Positions 46,467 through 57,339 of a DNA stretch of 64,000 nucleotides are shown piece by piece. A program made the translations under genes and the position numbers. Every line of letters begins with the position of its first letter. Within the stretch, counting starts at the first letter, position 1. Below the pieces are notes generated by a model. The model searched no databases, had not been told where the DNA came from, and was given only the letters and a program-made list of their open reading frames with translations. The DNA lies in the NCBI GenBank assembly GCA_003508835.1, contig PUFA01000105.1, positions 2,108,001 through 2,172,000 on the forward strand. Direction: 5' to 3'. Source of the DNA: Eonycteris spelaea (lineage: Eukaryota > Chordata > Mammalia > Chiroptera > Pteropodidae).

Positions 46467-46844
46467 CATCCTAATCAATAGCCTTTTTAAAATTAGGAGA
46501 GATTCGATGGAAAATCATTCCATTTAAACAGGCCCTGTTTACCTAGAACTCTAGGGAGAAAAACGTGTTTTGCTCACATGGGGCACTGGAATGTTCATTT
46601 TGCTGGTAAGGCAAACCTCCCAAATTTAGGCTTTTCTCCTTAATATCTGAGTGGCTCTTAAAATCATCACTTAATGAAAACCTCAAAAGTTCACAGAGAA
46701 TGACCGAACTCACTCTCTGCGGATGTTCATTAATTTATAACATATGCTTCTACAATCCATTTACCTAAAAAAAACCTTAGTCATGCACTTCCTGTGTGAC
46801 AGGCTAAGTGCAGAGAGATGAAGAGTTGCAAAACCAGACATTTT
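46467..46844. other. No recognised feature
   Basis: Unique spacer between the composite SINE and an antisense L2. Confidence 0.45.
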
Positions 46845-47105
46845 TCTGCCGCAGAGAGTGTCCATTCTAGTGAGTACGAGATCTGAATCACATAATCGGG
46901 TAAGAGAAATACAAACCCCCAACAGTGAGAAACGCTGCATAGGAGGACACTGTCTGATACACATAAAAAATGGAGGCCTGACCTAGGGGGCAAGGTGAGG
47001 GAAAACTTCCTTGAGGAAGGGCACTGGACTGACGTCTAAGGGATGAGGGAGCCTTAGCTGGTGGACAGGAGCTGGGGAGGATGCACTGTGCTCTAGTTTC
47101 GTCTC
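46845..47105 (-). repeat. L2 LINE 3' region, antisense
   Basis: GTGTCCATTCTAGTGAGTAC, then AAACTTCCTTGAGGAAGGGC, then GACGTCTAAGGGATGAGGGA, then AGCTGGTGGACAGGAGCTGG follow antisense L2. Confidence 0.6.
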
Positions 47106-47379
47106 TAGAAGAAACTGTGGTGAGGAGAAACCTTTTCCCCTTCGGCTGAGGGAACAGTTTTCATGCAGGTGACTCCTCGGCTGTCTGTCGTGGGCCCAGC
47201 GCTGTCTTTTCTCGTAACTTCAGTGCCACGCTGGGAGAGCCTTTTCTGCTTCAGACTTTCATGTTCTTGTTTCTGCTTCGTGAACTCCAGGACTCCTTTG
47301 GACGTGCGTTATCTTTTCTTAAAATGCAATAGTTTAAACACACGTGAATGGGTGTTTCTCTATAATTAATTCACTAACT
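47106..47379. other. No recognised feature
   Basis: Moderately GC-rich spacer with a 68-codon open frame (47163-47369) of no recognisable content. Confidence 0.4.
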
Positions 47380-48080
47380 GGTAAAAGCGTTTGCAAAATA
47401 TGTAAAAATATAAGATAAAGAATCTTACAATCAGTAAAAATAAGTCCATAAATAAAACGGGAAAAGGACCAAAAAATGTACAGAGGGAGAGACACGAATG
47501 ACAAAAGCACATGAAGGTCAGCAGTTATGGAATAAATAAAAAATAATGCCTATCGATTTTGTTCAGCTTATCTTATTGACAAAGATGATAAAGACCATGG
47601 TACGTCTCTAAGGAAACAAGGGTTCTAAGATAGTACTGGGTAAAAGAGTTATTTAGAGTCATTGTTTTGGAAGGCAATTAGTCAATACACACTAAAAAAC
47701 TTAGAGTGTATACCCATTGACCCAATATTTCCACTCTTGGAATTAACACTGAGGAACGAATTAGCAAGTGGTTAAAACAAATGTATAAATTTTTGGCTAT
47801 AATAGTTATAAAATGGAACTCACCTAAATATTCAAAAATAGAGGAATGGTTAAAAATTACTTCTATACAAATAAGTATATTGCAAAGTATGATATATATA
47901 TGTGTGTGTGTTTTTATTTATAGGGGAAGATATTCTCAGTATTCTAATCAATGAAAAGAAAAGCAATGTGAAGCAGTATGAATAAAATAATCCTACTTTT
48001 TTTGGTAAAACCTTCTGTACACACATGCAATATATGTCTGGAAGAGTTTTAAGACAATGGTGTAATTATGTATGATACCT
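47380..48080 (+). mobile_element. L1 LINE distal ORF2 and 3' UTR
   Basis: ATAAAACGGGAAAAGGACCA, then TTTTGGAAGGCAATTAGTCA, then TGACCCAATATTTCCACTCT, then AATAGAGGAATGGTTAAAAA, then TCTGGAAGAGTTTTAAGACA are colinear with the end of ORF2 and 3' UTR of old L1ME-type elements. It is decayed, with no intact frame. Confidence 0.7.
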
Positions 48081-48689
48081 TTATTTTTATTTATCTAAAT
48101 TTTTGCTTTTAATAACAATTTCTTTCATACTTAAGAAATGCACGTTCTTTTTTAAACAATATTTTCTCATTTAGAAAAATTTAGAAAAGAAATTTTTTAA
48201 AAAGGAAAACAAAAAAGTAACCCACTGGATTATTACCCAGAGACAACTGCATTAATGTTATGAAATATTTCCCTTCAACTTTTTTTAAGCATAACTGTTT
48301 TTTTTCTTTTTTTTTTTTAACATGGTTTTGATCATATTTAATTGGGCTTCTGAGACCAGTGCTAAACCTTTCCTGAGGGACAAGCTTTTACAGAAGATTT
48401 TCTTGTATCCAATTACAGAGTTTTCCCTAATAGGGGGATCACAGCTTATAATTAGCTTGGCTGTATTTAAGCTTTGCTCAGATACCCTCGTGAAAGGAGA
48501 CACTACCTCTCCCCATTCTTGGTGTGCTCAATCCAATCAGATGTGGTTTTTCTAAGCCAATGATTCTCCAGAAGAATTTTGGCTGAACTGGGTAAAATGC
48601 TTATTAATAATCACACAAGAGAGCCCTGCAAATACCCAGAATTAGCATTAAGAAGAAGATTATTAGCAGTCTTATTAAAGAAACACCAT
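48081..48689. other. Unassigned, T run, unique block
   Basis: A segment near 48215-48290 (AACCCACTGGATTATTACCC, AGAGACAACTGCATTAATG) resembles a common ancient repeat tail. 48320-48560 is otherwise unique, with open frames on both strands that I do not credit. Confidence 0.4.
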
Positions 48690-48940
48690 AACAGTGGCCA
48701 AGAGGACAGACTCTGGAGCCAAATCACCTGGGTTCAAATTCTAGCTCTGCTCCTCTCCAGCTACGTAACCGAAGATTAGTTACTTAACTTTCTGTGCCTT
48801 GATTTCCTCTACAGTAAAACTGGAAAAATAAAGGCGTCTACCTCATAAATTGTTGGAAGCATTGAATGAGTTAACGTAGGGAAACCACTTATAAATGCCC
48901 AATAGATGTTAGTTGATACTATTATTCAGAAATGCTCCCT
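48690..48940 (+). repeat. MIR SINE, near full length
   Basis: GAGGACAGACTCTGGAGCCA, then CACCTGGGTTCAAATTCTAG (B-box region), then TTAGTTACTTAACTTTCTGT, GCCTTGATTTCCTC, then AATTGTTGGAAGCATTGAAT, and GCCCAATAGATGTTAG at the 3' end. The order and length are those of MIR. Confidence 0.88.
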
Positions 48941-49019
48941 ACTTTGAAATGATGCCAGATGCAGAATGGTTGGAGGATGTGGACATGCGTCTTGTGATTT
49001 TAACAGTGCAATCCGTTGA

Positions 49020-49190
49020 ACAAATGTTACCGTGAAGGTGTTCCGCATATATCATCTTACTAGTGTTTACACTTAAAATAAAATAAGCATTCCTTCTATT
49101 TTAAGGACTGTGAAACGGGTTGCTCACGTTAACTAACTCCCCGAAGTCACACATAGTTAAAGAGAGGTGAAGCTGAGGTGACAGACAGGG
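49020..49190 (-). repeat. MIR fragment, antisense
   Basis: CATATATCATCTTACTAGTG, then TTTTAAGGACTGTGAAACGG, then CCGAAGTCACACATAGTTAA fit the reverse complement of MIR. It forms an inverted pair with the MIR 80 bases to the left. Confidence 0.5.
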
Positions 49191-49290
49191 GCGGTGTTCC
49201 TCGGTTTTTATCTTTCATTCGTCGGAGTAATTTCTGGACTAAGAAAACGTAAATGTCAGAAATAAAAAAAAAATTTTCTTTATTATTGCC

Positions 49291-49330
49291 ATATATATAT
49301 ACATATATATATATGTATATATATATATTC
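49291..49330. repeat. (TA)n self-complementary tract
   Basis: ATATATATACATATATATATATGTATATATATATAT-type sequence, symmetric about its centre and able to form a cruciform. Confidence 0.9.
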
Positions 49331-49369
49331 ATTTTGTCTCCCCTTCCTTCAACAAAGAGGTTTTTTTTC

Positions 49370-49490
49370 ATTAATTCAACAATTTCTATGGAGCATCTGC
49401 ATCAGCCAGGTGCCGTTATAAGAACTGGAGCTACCTTGCCCTTTAAGAGTTTATTTTCTAGATGACGAGACAGGCAATAAACACGAGTGT
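49370..49490 (-). repeat. L2 LINE 3' end, antisense
   Basis: AATTCAACAATTTCTATGGA, then CATCAGCCAGGTGCCGTTAT, then TTGCCCTTTAAGAGTTTATT and ACAGGCAATAAACACG match the antisense L2 tail. Confidence 0.7.
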
Positions 49491-49544
49491 ATCAGTTACG
49501 AAGCTATCGTCTCTCATCTCCAAACCACACTTACATGCTCAGCT

Positions 49545-50040
49545 TCACAAGGGTGGAGCCCTTGCTCACCTGCCTAGCCCTCCCTGGGTACCCGTTGCCC
49601 AGTGCGTTAGCCCAGGTGGAACTTGCTCAGGGCAGCTGGACACGGGCTCCTACTCAGCCCTGTAGCTCCGCGGAGGACCCTCCACCCTCATCCACCCCCG
49701 GTCACTCTTCATTTTCCAGAAGCCATAGGGATGGATGAGTGAGAGGGTGAGCACGGAGATGGGCGGAGCAGCACAACTGGCAGGGTCTCCGCAGGTAGGA
49801 GTGCCGCAGGTAGGGGCTGAAGGTTTCTGCTACGCCCGCAGGCGCCCTATGTTTAAATTCTGTCAAAAGGGGGCGCTACAGGGAGAGTGGAGGGCTGGAG
49901 GAGAAAGCCGTGTGCTTCCCACGCTCCTTAGCTCTGGCTCGAGCCCTGAACATCACTCCAGACATGCTTCTTCACCCTGCAAGCGCCGGTTCCCTCCTAC
50001 AGCAACGGGTAAATGCAGTTTGCCCTTGTTTCAACGAATA
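49545..50040. promoter_or_regulatory. GC- and CpG-rich block with CTCF-like site
   Basis: Clearly richer in G, C and CpG than the rest of the window (about 20 CpGs in about 500 bases by eye). It contains AGGGGGCGCT (49868-49877), an exact match to the last ten positions of the CTCF core pattern with a poor 5' part. It also has two tandem CCGCAGGTAGG units (49789-49799, 49804-49814) that look like splice donors. It could be a small regulatory or promoter island of a noncoding transcript, or the GC-rich part of an unrecognised LTR. A 121-codon frame (49735-50100) crosses it without recognisable content. Confidence 0.4.
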
Positions 50041-50490
50041 GAGAAGCAGCTTCATCACGCTCAAAAGCATCAGCATCAGCTGGCTGGGCGGCCTTTCTAG
50101 GTCTGGGTTTGAGTAAGAAGGCACTAAGGTACCAACTTTAGTAACTCCAGTCTCTTTCCTTTATTCCCCCAGCCCGGAGGGTGGTAGCTGCTTCCAGCAG
50201 TTGCCACCTCTGTGGTATCTTAGAGTTCTCTTCTTACCTTTTCTTATCTTTTTCAATTATCAGTGAACTGAACGTACACTTAGTTACCTTGTTATGATCT
50301 CGCGTTGAACAACTACTATTTCCATTTTTTACTGTTAAACACTGTTGCCATGAGGATTGTGCCTAAAGCTTTTTTATTTTTCAGTATTGAGCATTATTTC
50401 TTGAAGGTAGATGCCCACAAATTGCTATGTTAAAGAATACGGCTGTTTTAATACTCTGTGTATTTATGCATGGTCATATATGGCTAAAAA
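50041..50490. other. No recognised feature
   Basis: Returns to average composition. Nothing recognised. Confidence 0.45.
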
Positions 50491-50541
50491 TGTATATGTA
50501 TGTGTATGTGTGTGTGTGTGTGTGTGTGTGTCTGTGTGTGT
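50491..50541. repeat. (TG)n microsatellite
   Basis: TGTATG units leading into about 14 TG units with one TC interruption. Confidence 0.95.
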
Positions 50542-51399
50542 ATCTTTCCAGAGGAATTTGCCACTTATTTTTCTCCAAGTAATGATAGGAAATGTTTCTA
50601 TCATTTTTCCTAACCGGCTCTTGATAAAATTTTATACTAAATTCTATCTTGTTTTTGTTTAACTTACACTGTATTATTAGAATGGTCTGGCACATTTTCA
50701 TATGTCTATTACATAAATTTTGAAATCGTGAGATTAATGTTATTTTCAAGAATACACTCTTCTAAATGTTTGATGTAAATGATCTAATGGATTTTATATT
50801 TTAAGTCATGCTCATGATAGAAACGAATAAGGCTCTAGAAATGATTTGATTCCTTCTCACTCTCAGAATTCCAGAAAAACAATGGTTATAATAGTTCTTT
50901 AATGGTCCCAAGATACTTTCAGGAAGTGATCCCCATAGAGAAATAATATAGATTTTTCATAAATAGTTTATTAAATGAGAAGTTACATCTACTTATTTTC
51001 TCCAAAAATAATTAATATAAGCTTTTTAGCAGATAACAAATAGTACTGCAAACTCCTTAATAAAGAAAAGTGCACTTAACCAAACTCTACTCTTCCCCAG
51101 ACTTCTTAGTATATGACCATACACCCAATGACTACTAATTTTACATTTTCTAGTTTTAGTTCATTTTTTTTTTTTTACTGCGATCATATAGTCTTTTAAA
51201 CCAGGGTAGATGATTTTCCATTTTCAACTGTCACCTTCATGTACTAAACTCAATTTGTTTTCTCTGATTACTTCTTAATCAGAGGATTCATTTAATAGAG
51301 AATCCTTTTTAATCCATTAGTGAGGCAATTTTTTACATGTGGAGTGATAGTTTGAAAGATTGAATAGATACTGCCCTTAACAGTAGAAGGATCTCATGC
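50542..51399. other. No recognised feature
   Basis: AT-rich DNA with a T run near 51165. Confidence 0.45.
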
Positions 51400-51790
51400 T
51401 TCTTTATGGATGAGTGACAAAAACAGCATTATGCACCCCAATCCGCTCTCACTTTCTTCTTTAGCCACATTTCTCTGGTTTTATTCCTGCAGTGATGAGC
51501 CAGCCAAGAGCCTACCTTTCCCAGGACCTCTGGCAACTAGGATGACCTGTGAGATGGAGGTGGAAATTTTTGGGTGGGACTTCTGGAAAAACATGTTGGC
51601 CCTTCTTTCTCTTTCTCCTGTATCCTAACGGACACGGCAATATGATGGCTGGAAGTACAGAAACCACCCTGTGCCCTTGAGAATGGAACAATGTGCTGAG
51701 TACGGCAGAGATCAAAAGAGCGTCGTTTCCTGACTATCATACTTTCCTCAACTACGCTGAGCTTCCAGGCTTTAGAGTCCCTTGAATCCC
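51400..51790 (+). mobile_element. Ancient LTR (MaLR/ERVL-like)
   Basis: TGGGTGGGACTTCTGGAAAA, then GCAATATGATGGCTGGAAGT, then GCCCTTGAGAATGGAACAAT, then GTGCTGAGTACGGCAGAGAT, then GTCGTTTCCTGACTATC follow a common mammalian LTR pattern (ATGATGGCTGGA, GAGGATGGAAGCCAC, GCTGAGGATGGC). The overlapping open frames on both strands are discounted. Confidence 0.55.
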
Positions 51791-54121
51791 AACATGAGCC
51801 AGAGCTACATGTCTCTTGTTTAGACTATCGTCCCTAGTGGCCAAATATAATTTTTAACATTCCTTCAGGGATGAGTGATATCACCCGTGAGTTCTTAAAT
51901 CAGATTTAACATGATTCCTCCTCCTACTGTGATGGATTTATAATAATAAATTTGAATACATTATTTTATTCTACAAGTATCTGACAGTTTATGAAAACAT
52001 AACCCTTAGTCTAAGGTTTTCGGATTTTTAGATTTCACCTTAACATCTTTGGATACATCTGCAAAAGCAATCACAAAACATTTGTGAGACAGGGCTAAGA
52101 GGGTGACCTACTTTGGAAGATAATGTATATGTAAACACTTCAATATTAAAGGAACATATAAATATTGCTGTTATCCAGCCAAACTTAAGTCATGATGGCA
52201 AAAATTAATTACATTAATGATAAACCAATGAAAGTGATTTTGAGATAAAAAGGAGGATATTATTATATTCATATATTTCACAGCACAGTATTTCAAGCAA
52301 ATTCCCTTATATTTTTTTATCACCCTACCATTAGATGTGGAGGATTTTTTTTTATCAGAGGTGTGAGAATTTTGTAGATTAGACAATCAGTACTGGCTCA
52401 TATTAAGAACAGTCTGTATGAACATACAGCTTACGCAGTCTCATAGGGTTGCACGCTGTGCCGTGAAAACGGCAGGGACATTTTATAAAAAGTAACTTCA
52501 CTCATATTTTCCAACATAAAAAAAAAAGAAAAGGTTCTGTTTCACGAATGTCCACCTGTACTCCAGCTGTTTGTGCATAATTCTGTGTGATTTGCATTTT
52601 CCTTGGAGATTAAGATGGACTCATAAAGAAATCGCCCTTTCCAAAAGAGGCGATCTGCTTTTCAATCCATTACGTAACATATGCTCCAAAGGAAGTAAGG
52701 GAGAGAAGCATGAGCCAGAGGAAAAGGCAGCCCTGCAAAATCTAAACCCAAGATCTGCAGGGGGAAAGCTGAAGGTAGGAAATGATCACGCATGCGTTTA
52801 TATTCAGACATTGTTGAAGCAAGACTGCAATTTATATTGTTTTGAGAATGATCACAACCTCTCTCTTCAATTGAGCTCGAACCATGAAGAGCTAGGAGAC
52901 GAGCTTAGCTCATGGCATAGAACACCGAATTTAACATAACTGATACATCTGAGCGTTAATTATTTGCATTAAATATAAAGACTCATATTATGTCTAATAA
53001 GTTTCATTGATGTGTTAATAGAGTTGCATCATTTACTTCCTTCTGTGTCCACCTTTTACATATCAACCTATTTCAGTACATAACCTGTCAAAAACCTTTT
53101 GTGGGACATGAAGTGAGGAAAACCTAACCTCCAGGCTATTGTCGTCCACTAAGAGAAGGAACACATATCCAATCACCGGCCTGGCATAAGCGAAGCTCAA
53201 AGGACGTGGTACTGAATTGTCGCCCAGACTCTTGTTGTATCTGACCCTTCCAACAAACTATATCAGCCTGTTCACTTCTAAAAGTATGCAGCTTTTTCAG
53301 AGAGCACAGAAATGGAATATGATAGTGCAAAAGAGGACATGTTATTGTATCTTAGAAATAAAAGAGCTGATAGACATTTTGTTAAACAATTACCCTCTTT
53401 AGACCTTTAAGTAATTATGACTAATATAAATTTCGCATTCATATTTTGTGACTTCGAGGACTTTTGATTTTTATGTGAGTACTTATCTTAGGTGAGATTT
53501 TATGATGTCTCATTCGCAAGGAATTTGCCCAAGAAGTAAATATTCAATTTATTATAAACATTTTTGAAATAAAAACCTAGAACTTGGCATAGATGCTAGT
53601 CCATAGGCAACATCTCAAGACCATAACTTTTGTGTTATGCACATCTTACATATCTTCCTCTCCTGTTTCTGCATAACTAAGACTGTGTTTAATCCATTTG
53701 GTTTCTATGGTGTGAAAAGCCAAATTAAGTAGTAAGATACTTCACGAAGATTTATAAAAAAGATAATTAGAACCTCAGGTCAAGTGAAATAACTTGATAA
53801 ATCATCCATATGCAGAAATCTTCATTATCTAAATGATTAAAGGAACTCTGAATGAGTAAAGTTTACCTAAGTAAGTCAATTTTAGTCATAGGGACATAAT
53901 CAGGGGAAAAAGGCAATGATATAATTATAAATAATAGGGGACTTATTCCCCAGCTGCTTATAAGATAGTCTAATATGTAATTAATTTTTGAAAATAAAAA
54001 AGCAGCAATATTCAAAATGGATTGACAGAGGTAAGAATGGATGAAGAGATAACAGTTAGATTATTGGATGTTACCAGGTGAGAGTTGACAAGGACTAGAA
54101 TTATATCAGTGGATATCTGTT
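51791..54121. other. No recognised repeat; one 122-codon frame
   Basis: Unique-looking DNA. The plus frame at 52571-52939 (122 codons) keeps several CpGs and contains an internal donor-like AAG/GTAGGA at 52773-52781. It has no domain I recognise, and frames this long are expected by chance in a window this size. 53000-54121 shows nothing. Confidence 0.4.
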
Positions 54122-54649
54122 AATTCAAAAAATATTTATTGAATATCGCATATGTTCTAGGCACTGTTCTTTCACTGGGGATTCAGCCATGAGAAAAACA
54201 AACAAAAGTCTCTGCCTTTTGGAACTAAAGTTCTACTGGAGAAGATATACAAGATAAGTATGAAAAATATATCGTGTTTTACAGAATGGTAAATACACAG
54301 GTGAAAAAGAACTCAAAGAGGAGAAATTTGAAATGCCATTGTGATTTGAAATTTTAGGTGCAACATCCAGAGAAGACCTCCATGAGAAAGTAACTTCTTT
54401 CGAAGTAAAGGACTTAGCCATGACAGTCTCAGGGAGAGCATTTTAGGCTGAGTGAGCAGTAAGTGTGAAGGCTGGGAGATGAGAACATGCCTAGTGTGAT
54501 CAAGAATGAACAGCGAGTCTGTATGGTAAGAGCCGAAAGGAGCAGGAAGAGAGGAGCAAGAGATGTGAGAGGTAACAGGGTAGTAGGCTGTGCAGAATCT
54601 GTAGATCACTGTAGGACTTTAGCATTTACTCTGGCTGAGATGGGAAGCC
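54122..54649 (-). repeat. L2 LINE, antisense, 3'-most piece
   Basis: Starts at the L2 tail (TTCAAAAAATATTTATTGAA, CTAGGCACTGTTCTTTCACT) and runs through GAGAGCATTTTAGGCTGAGT, GCAGTAAGTGTGAAGGCTGG and CTCTGGCTGAGATGGGAAGC. It stops mid-consensus at the LTR element. The next L2 base in the consensus continues at 57340. Confidence 0.88.
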
Positions 54650-55212
54650 TGAGTCAGCTATTTATCTGTGTCCTCTTGATTCTAAGTGCATCTTTTAATA
54701 CTCTTCTGTATGACGTTGGCTGGGACTCTGTAAATTACATGTTTCAGTTAGTTAAATGGCTTCCTGTTAGATTTGGCAATAGAAGAAGATTGGACGGCAA
54801 GGAGAGAAGAGGAGAGACACACCCTTCTGTTTTTCCTGTTTCTCTTTGAATTGGTCAGCAGTGGATGATAGCTTTAACCTTCACTTTCTTTGAGCACTTC
54901 CAGGAGCAGCCCTGTGGCACTTCCTCAAAGGTTCCAGAAGGAGCAATTTGGGATCCCCTTCTTTGAGGTCTGAGGACCATTGCATGGGGCTCCTCCTTTA
55001 ACTTTCTAGGTCTTGGTCATCTTCTCATCTACTCCCAGTCTCTAAGACCTACGGATGGGCGTTGCCTTCTGAGTTATTAATTTCTGGGTTACTGTAATGA
55101 TCCCTTTTCGTTCCTTCACTTTAAAACACCTATGTTACCAATCTCTGTTTACATTAAACCTCCGTCCAACATGCTTAATGCGGTTTCTGTTTTCTTGATG
55201 CTTACAGTGTCA
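54650..55212 (+). repeat. 5' LTR of the nested element
   Basis: Starts TGAGTCAGC and ends ACAGTGTCA. Shares TTGATTCTAAG, TTAAATGGCTTCCTGTTAGA, GAGTTATTAATTTCTGGGTT and TTCTGTTTTCTTGAT with matching places in the right-hand LTR. Much of it overlaps a 120-codon frame starting in L2 (54487-54849), which is not a gene. Confidence 0.7.
55044..55105 (+). repeat. 62-bp direct repeat, copy 1 (in 5' LTR)
   Basis: Begins AAGACCTACGGA and ends AATGATCCCT. Matches 55687-55748 at 55 of 62 positions without a gap. Confidence 0.93.
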
Positions 55213-55686
55213 GGTACCAACAGTGACCTAATCCCAGAAAACCCTCAAAGGTGGGATTATGGAGTTATTTCAGATATGTCCTTGACCTTGAATTTAATTA
55301 ATGCTAAGTTCTTTGTCAATAGAAAATGGGCTACCAACGTGGCCATGGCATGCACTATTTAATTAAATTACCACCTGCAGTTGCTTGAGATAAAGTGCTT
55401 GTTGAGAGGAAAAAAAATATATGTTTGGGGACAAAATGGATGCTGCAGTTAACCGATATGGTGGTAATGATAATGGGGTGACTGTGGGTGGCATGGCTGT
55501 ATCTGACTACACTGGGAACCATACGAAGAAAGGACAATTATGTGCTCAGGAGTTGGACCATCCCCCCATAAAGCTTTTTTCTTTCATGATCTTAAAGAAT
55601 CTCTCTTTTTTTTTCTTTGTTTAAATGTATTTACTTTAATTTTTATATTGCAGGGCAGATATGGTTGAAAATTGAACTCAACATTG

Positions 55687-55748
55687 AAGACCTACGGACA
55701 GGCATTTCCTTCTGAGTGCTTAATTTCTGGGTTACTATAATGATCCCT
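55687..55748 (+). repeat. 62-bp direct repeat, copy 2 (internal)
   Basis: Same sequence as 55044-55105 with seven substitutions. Similarity stops abruptly on both sides. Confidence 0.93.
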
Positions 55749-56129
55749 AGTTGGGTTAGATATGGAATTGCAAAAGAAGGCGTAAATCCCTGAAGTGTTA
55801 CTTAGTCAGTGTAATAAAACAGCTCTAGGTCTGACGGACAAAAATCTGGCTTGAGTATTCACAGTCTTTCACCCACTTTCCAAACCTAAGGTAATTCATT
55901 GACCTGAAATTTTTTCATTGAGAAGCTAGACACCTTTGAGAAAGGACTCTGAAATATTGCCACTATTATATACACTAAAACAGGTGACTGTGCACTAGAC
56001 AAATTGATGCTGATCCCAGAAACTCAAAAATCATTTTGGACCTCTGGGAAAAATGGGTGTCTATACAGGGGGTGGAGGAGGTGGAGGGGGCAGGAATCCA
56101 TCTTACAGTGGGCCAATTGAGGAGGAAAA

Positions 56130-56590
56130 TGCAGTGGGAAGAAAAAAGAGCTATGTATTTTTTTTCCCTTGCTTGTGTTGCATATTGCAAAATAGCAAAC
56201 TTTACAGTTCTTCCTTTCAAGAGGTAGAATCTCTTCTTCCACGTCTTGAAATGGGCTGCCCTTGCGACTTGCTTTAGCCAGTAGAATATAGCAGAAATGA
56301 TTGTGTGAATTCTAAGCCTGGGTCTTAAGAGACTTTCAATCCTTCTGCTCTCTCTCTCTCTCTCTCTGGTTTTTTGGTTTTTTTGTTTTTTTGTTTTTTT
56401 GTTTTTTTGTGCTCTGCAACTACTTGTTCTTGCCATCTGGAAGACGAAAAACCGCATGGAACAGAGACAAACCATTACAGCCAAGACCCCAGACACACAA
56501 GGAGTCCAAAGACTAGCACAGCCATCCCAGCAGCTGACCACAGACAGATGAGTGAGTCCATCTGAGCCCATTAGAGGAATGAATAACTTT
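56130..56590 (+). mobile_element. Second LTR fragment within the internal region
   Basis: TGGGCTGCCCTTGCGACTTG, CAGTAGAATATAGCAGAAAT, GCCTGGGTCTTAAGAGACTT and TTCTGCTCTCTCTCTCTCTC, then GGAACAGAGACAAACCATTA, GCAGCTGACCACAGACAGAT and GAGTGAGTCCATCTGAGCCC. This is the order of a frequent ancient mammalian LTR (probably MaLR/ERVL group), cut short at the right. A (TTTTTTG)n run interrupts it at 56370-56409. The longest open frame of the window (198 codons, minus strand, 55975-56571) is antisense to it. Confidence 0.6.
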
Positions 56591-56836
56591 TTTCATCCTT
56601 TATCTTACCCTTATTACTTTATGTGAGGATAGTGAGATTGTGACTGAAGAAGATTTAACATCCCCCAGAGCTGGGACATCATAAATGTTAGGACTCTGAG
56701 TCTCTTCTTTATGGAAAAAAGTGTGAGAGTGACTTCATTTGTTTAAAAGAGAGCTAGACCCTGCTGGCCGGAAGCAAGGGTTGTTATTGTTGTTGCATAA
56801 AAGTCACAATCCGTGGAGAAGAGTTTTTATGAGTGC

Positions 56837-57334
56837 TGAGTAGCCAAAGTGGGTGGCTTTTTGATGCTAAGACTGGGGCCAAGACTTTGCACGTTACATT
56901 TCACACTTAATTGCCAGCTGGCTTCCTTTTAGACTCTACCTACAGGATACCTAGAGAGAAGGCTGAGGAAGGGACTTCTTTTTTGGTTTCCCTGCCTTGT
57001 GTTGCCCAGAAACAGCCATTGGGTCCAGCCGTCAGTGTTTTCTGACATTTCCAGCTCATGCTTGGGACACTCTCAGGAGAATCAGGAGCACGCTGTCTGT
57101 GGCTCCTCCCTCAGAAGTATAAGAACCAGAGCTCCTTCTTCCAAAATCCTAGGTTATGGCATCCCTACCTCTTTCCTTTGTCCCCTTGCCCAGTGATGGC
57201 AGTGATTGCTCACAGTTATTAATCTCCATTTTATGCTTTTCCTCTTCAAGTCATCCAACACCTATGTGAGAGTGCCCTCAATTTGAAATATCTAGTGTTG
57301 GTTCTATTTTCTTGACTAAGCTCTAACTGACACA
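56837..57334 (+). repeat. 3' LTR of the nested element
   Basis: Starts TGAGTAGCC and ends CTGACACA. Aligns loosely with the 5' LTR along its length (TTGATGCTAAG, GCTGGCTTCCTTTTAGACT, CAGTTATTAATCTCCATTT, TTCTATTTTCTTGACT). The two LTRs have diverged strongly, so the insertion is old. Confidence 0.65.
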
Positions 57335-57339
57335 GAGCC

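Larger units (their letters stand above)
55213..56836 (+). other. Internal region of the nested element
   Basis: Begins at the primer-binding-site-like word. It includes AGATAAAGTGCTTGTTGAGA, GGGGACAAAATGGATGCTGC and AGTTAACCGATATGG, which I associate loosely with MaLR internal sequence. It holds the second 62-bp copy and an inserted LTR fragment. No intact frame for a retroviral protein is seen. Confidence 0.5.
54650..57334 (+). mobile_element. LTR retrotransposon (ERVL/MaLR-type) inserted in L2
   Basis: A 2,685-base element with TG at its left end and CA at its right. It is flanked by AAGCC (54645-54649) and GAGCC (57335-57339), a 5-base target duplication with one change. L2 consensus is continuous across it. 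Two diverged LTRs (54650-55212 and 56837-57334) bracket about 1.6 kb. Just after the left LTR, GGTACCAACAGTG resembles the tRNA-Leu primer-binding site used by ERVL/MaLR elements. No gag or pol frame is evident, as expected for a short nonautonomous or decayed copy. The left-to-right orientation follows from that site. Confidence 0.75.

Noticed and set aside
49147..49371. Minus-strand frame with a Y/I repeat
   Set aside because: Created by the (TA)n tract.
49735..50100. 121-codon open frame in the CpG-rich block
   Set aside because: GC-rich DNA has few stops. No domain, conserved start context or family was recognised.
52571..52939. 122-codon plus-strand open frame with retained CpGs and an internal donor-like word
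   Set aside because: No recognisable protein family. Frames this long occur by chance in 64 kb; noted in the region entry only.
55975..56571. Longest open frame of the window (198 codons, minus strand)
   Set aside because: It runs antisense through an LTR fragment and simple T-rich repeats, giving K/T/Q and R/E repeats in the translation, with no domain or splice support.
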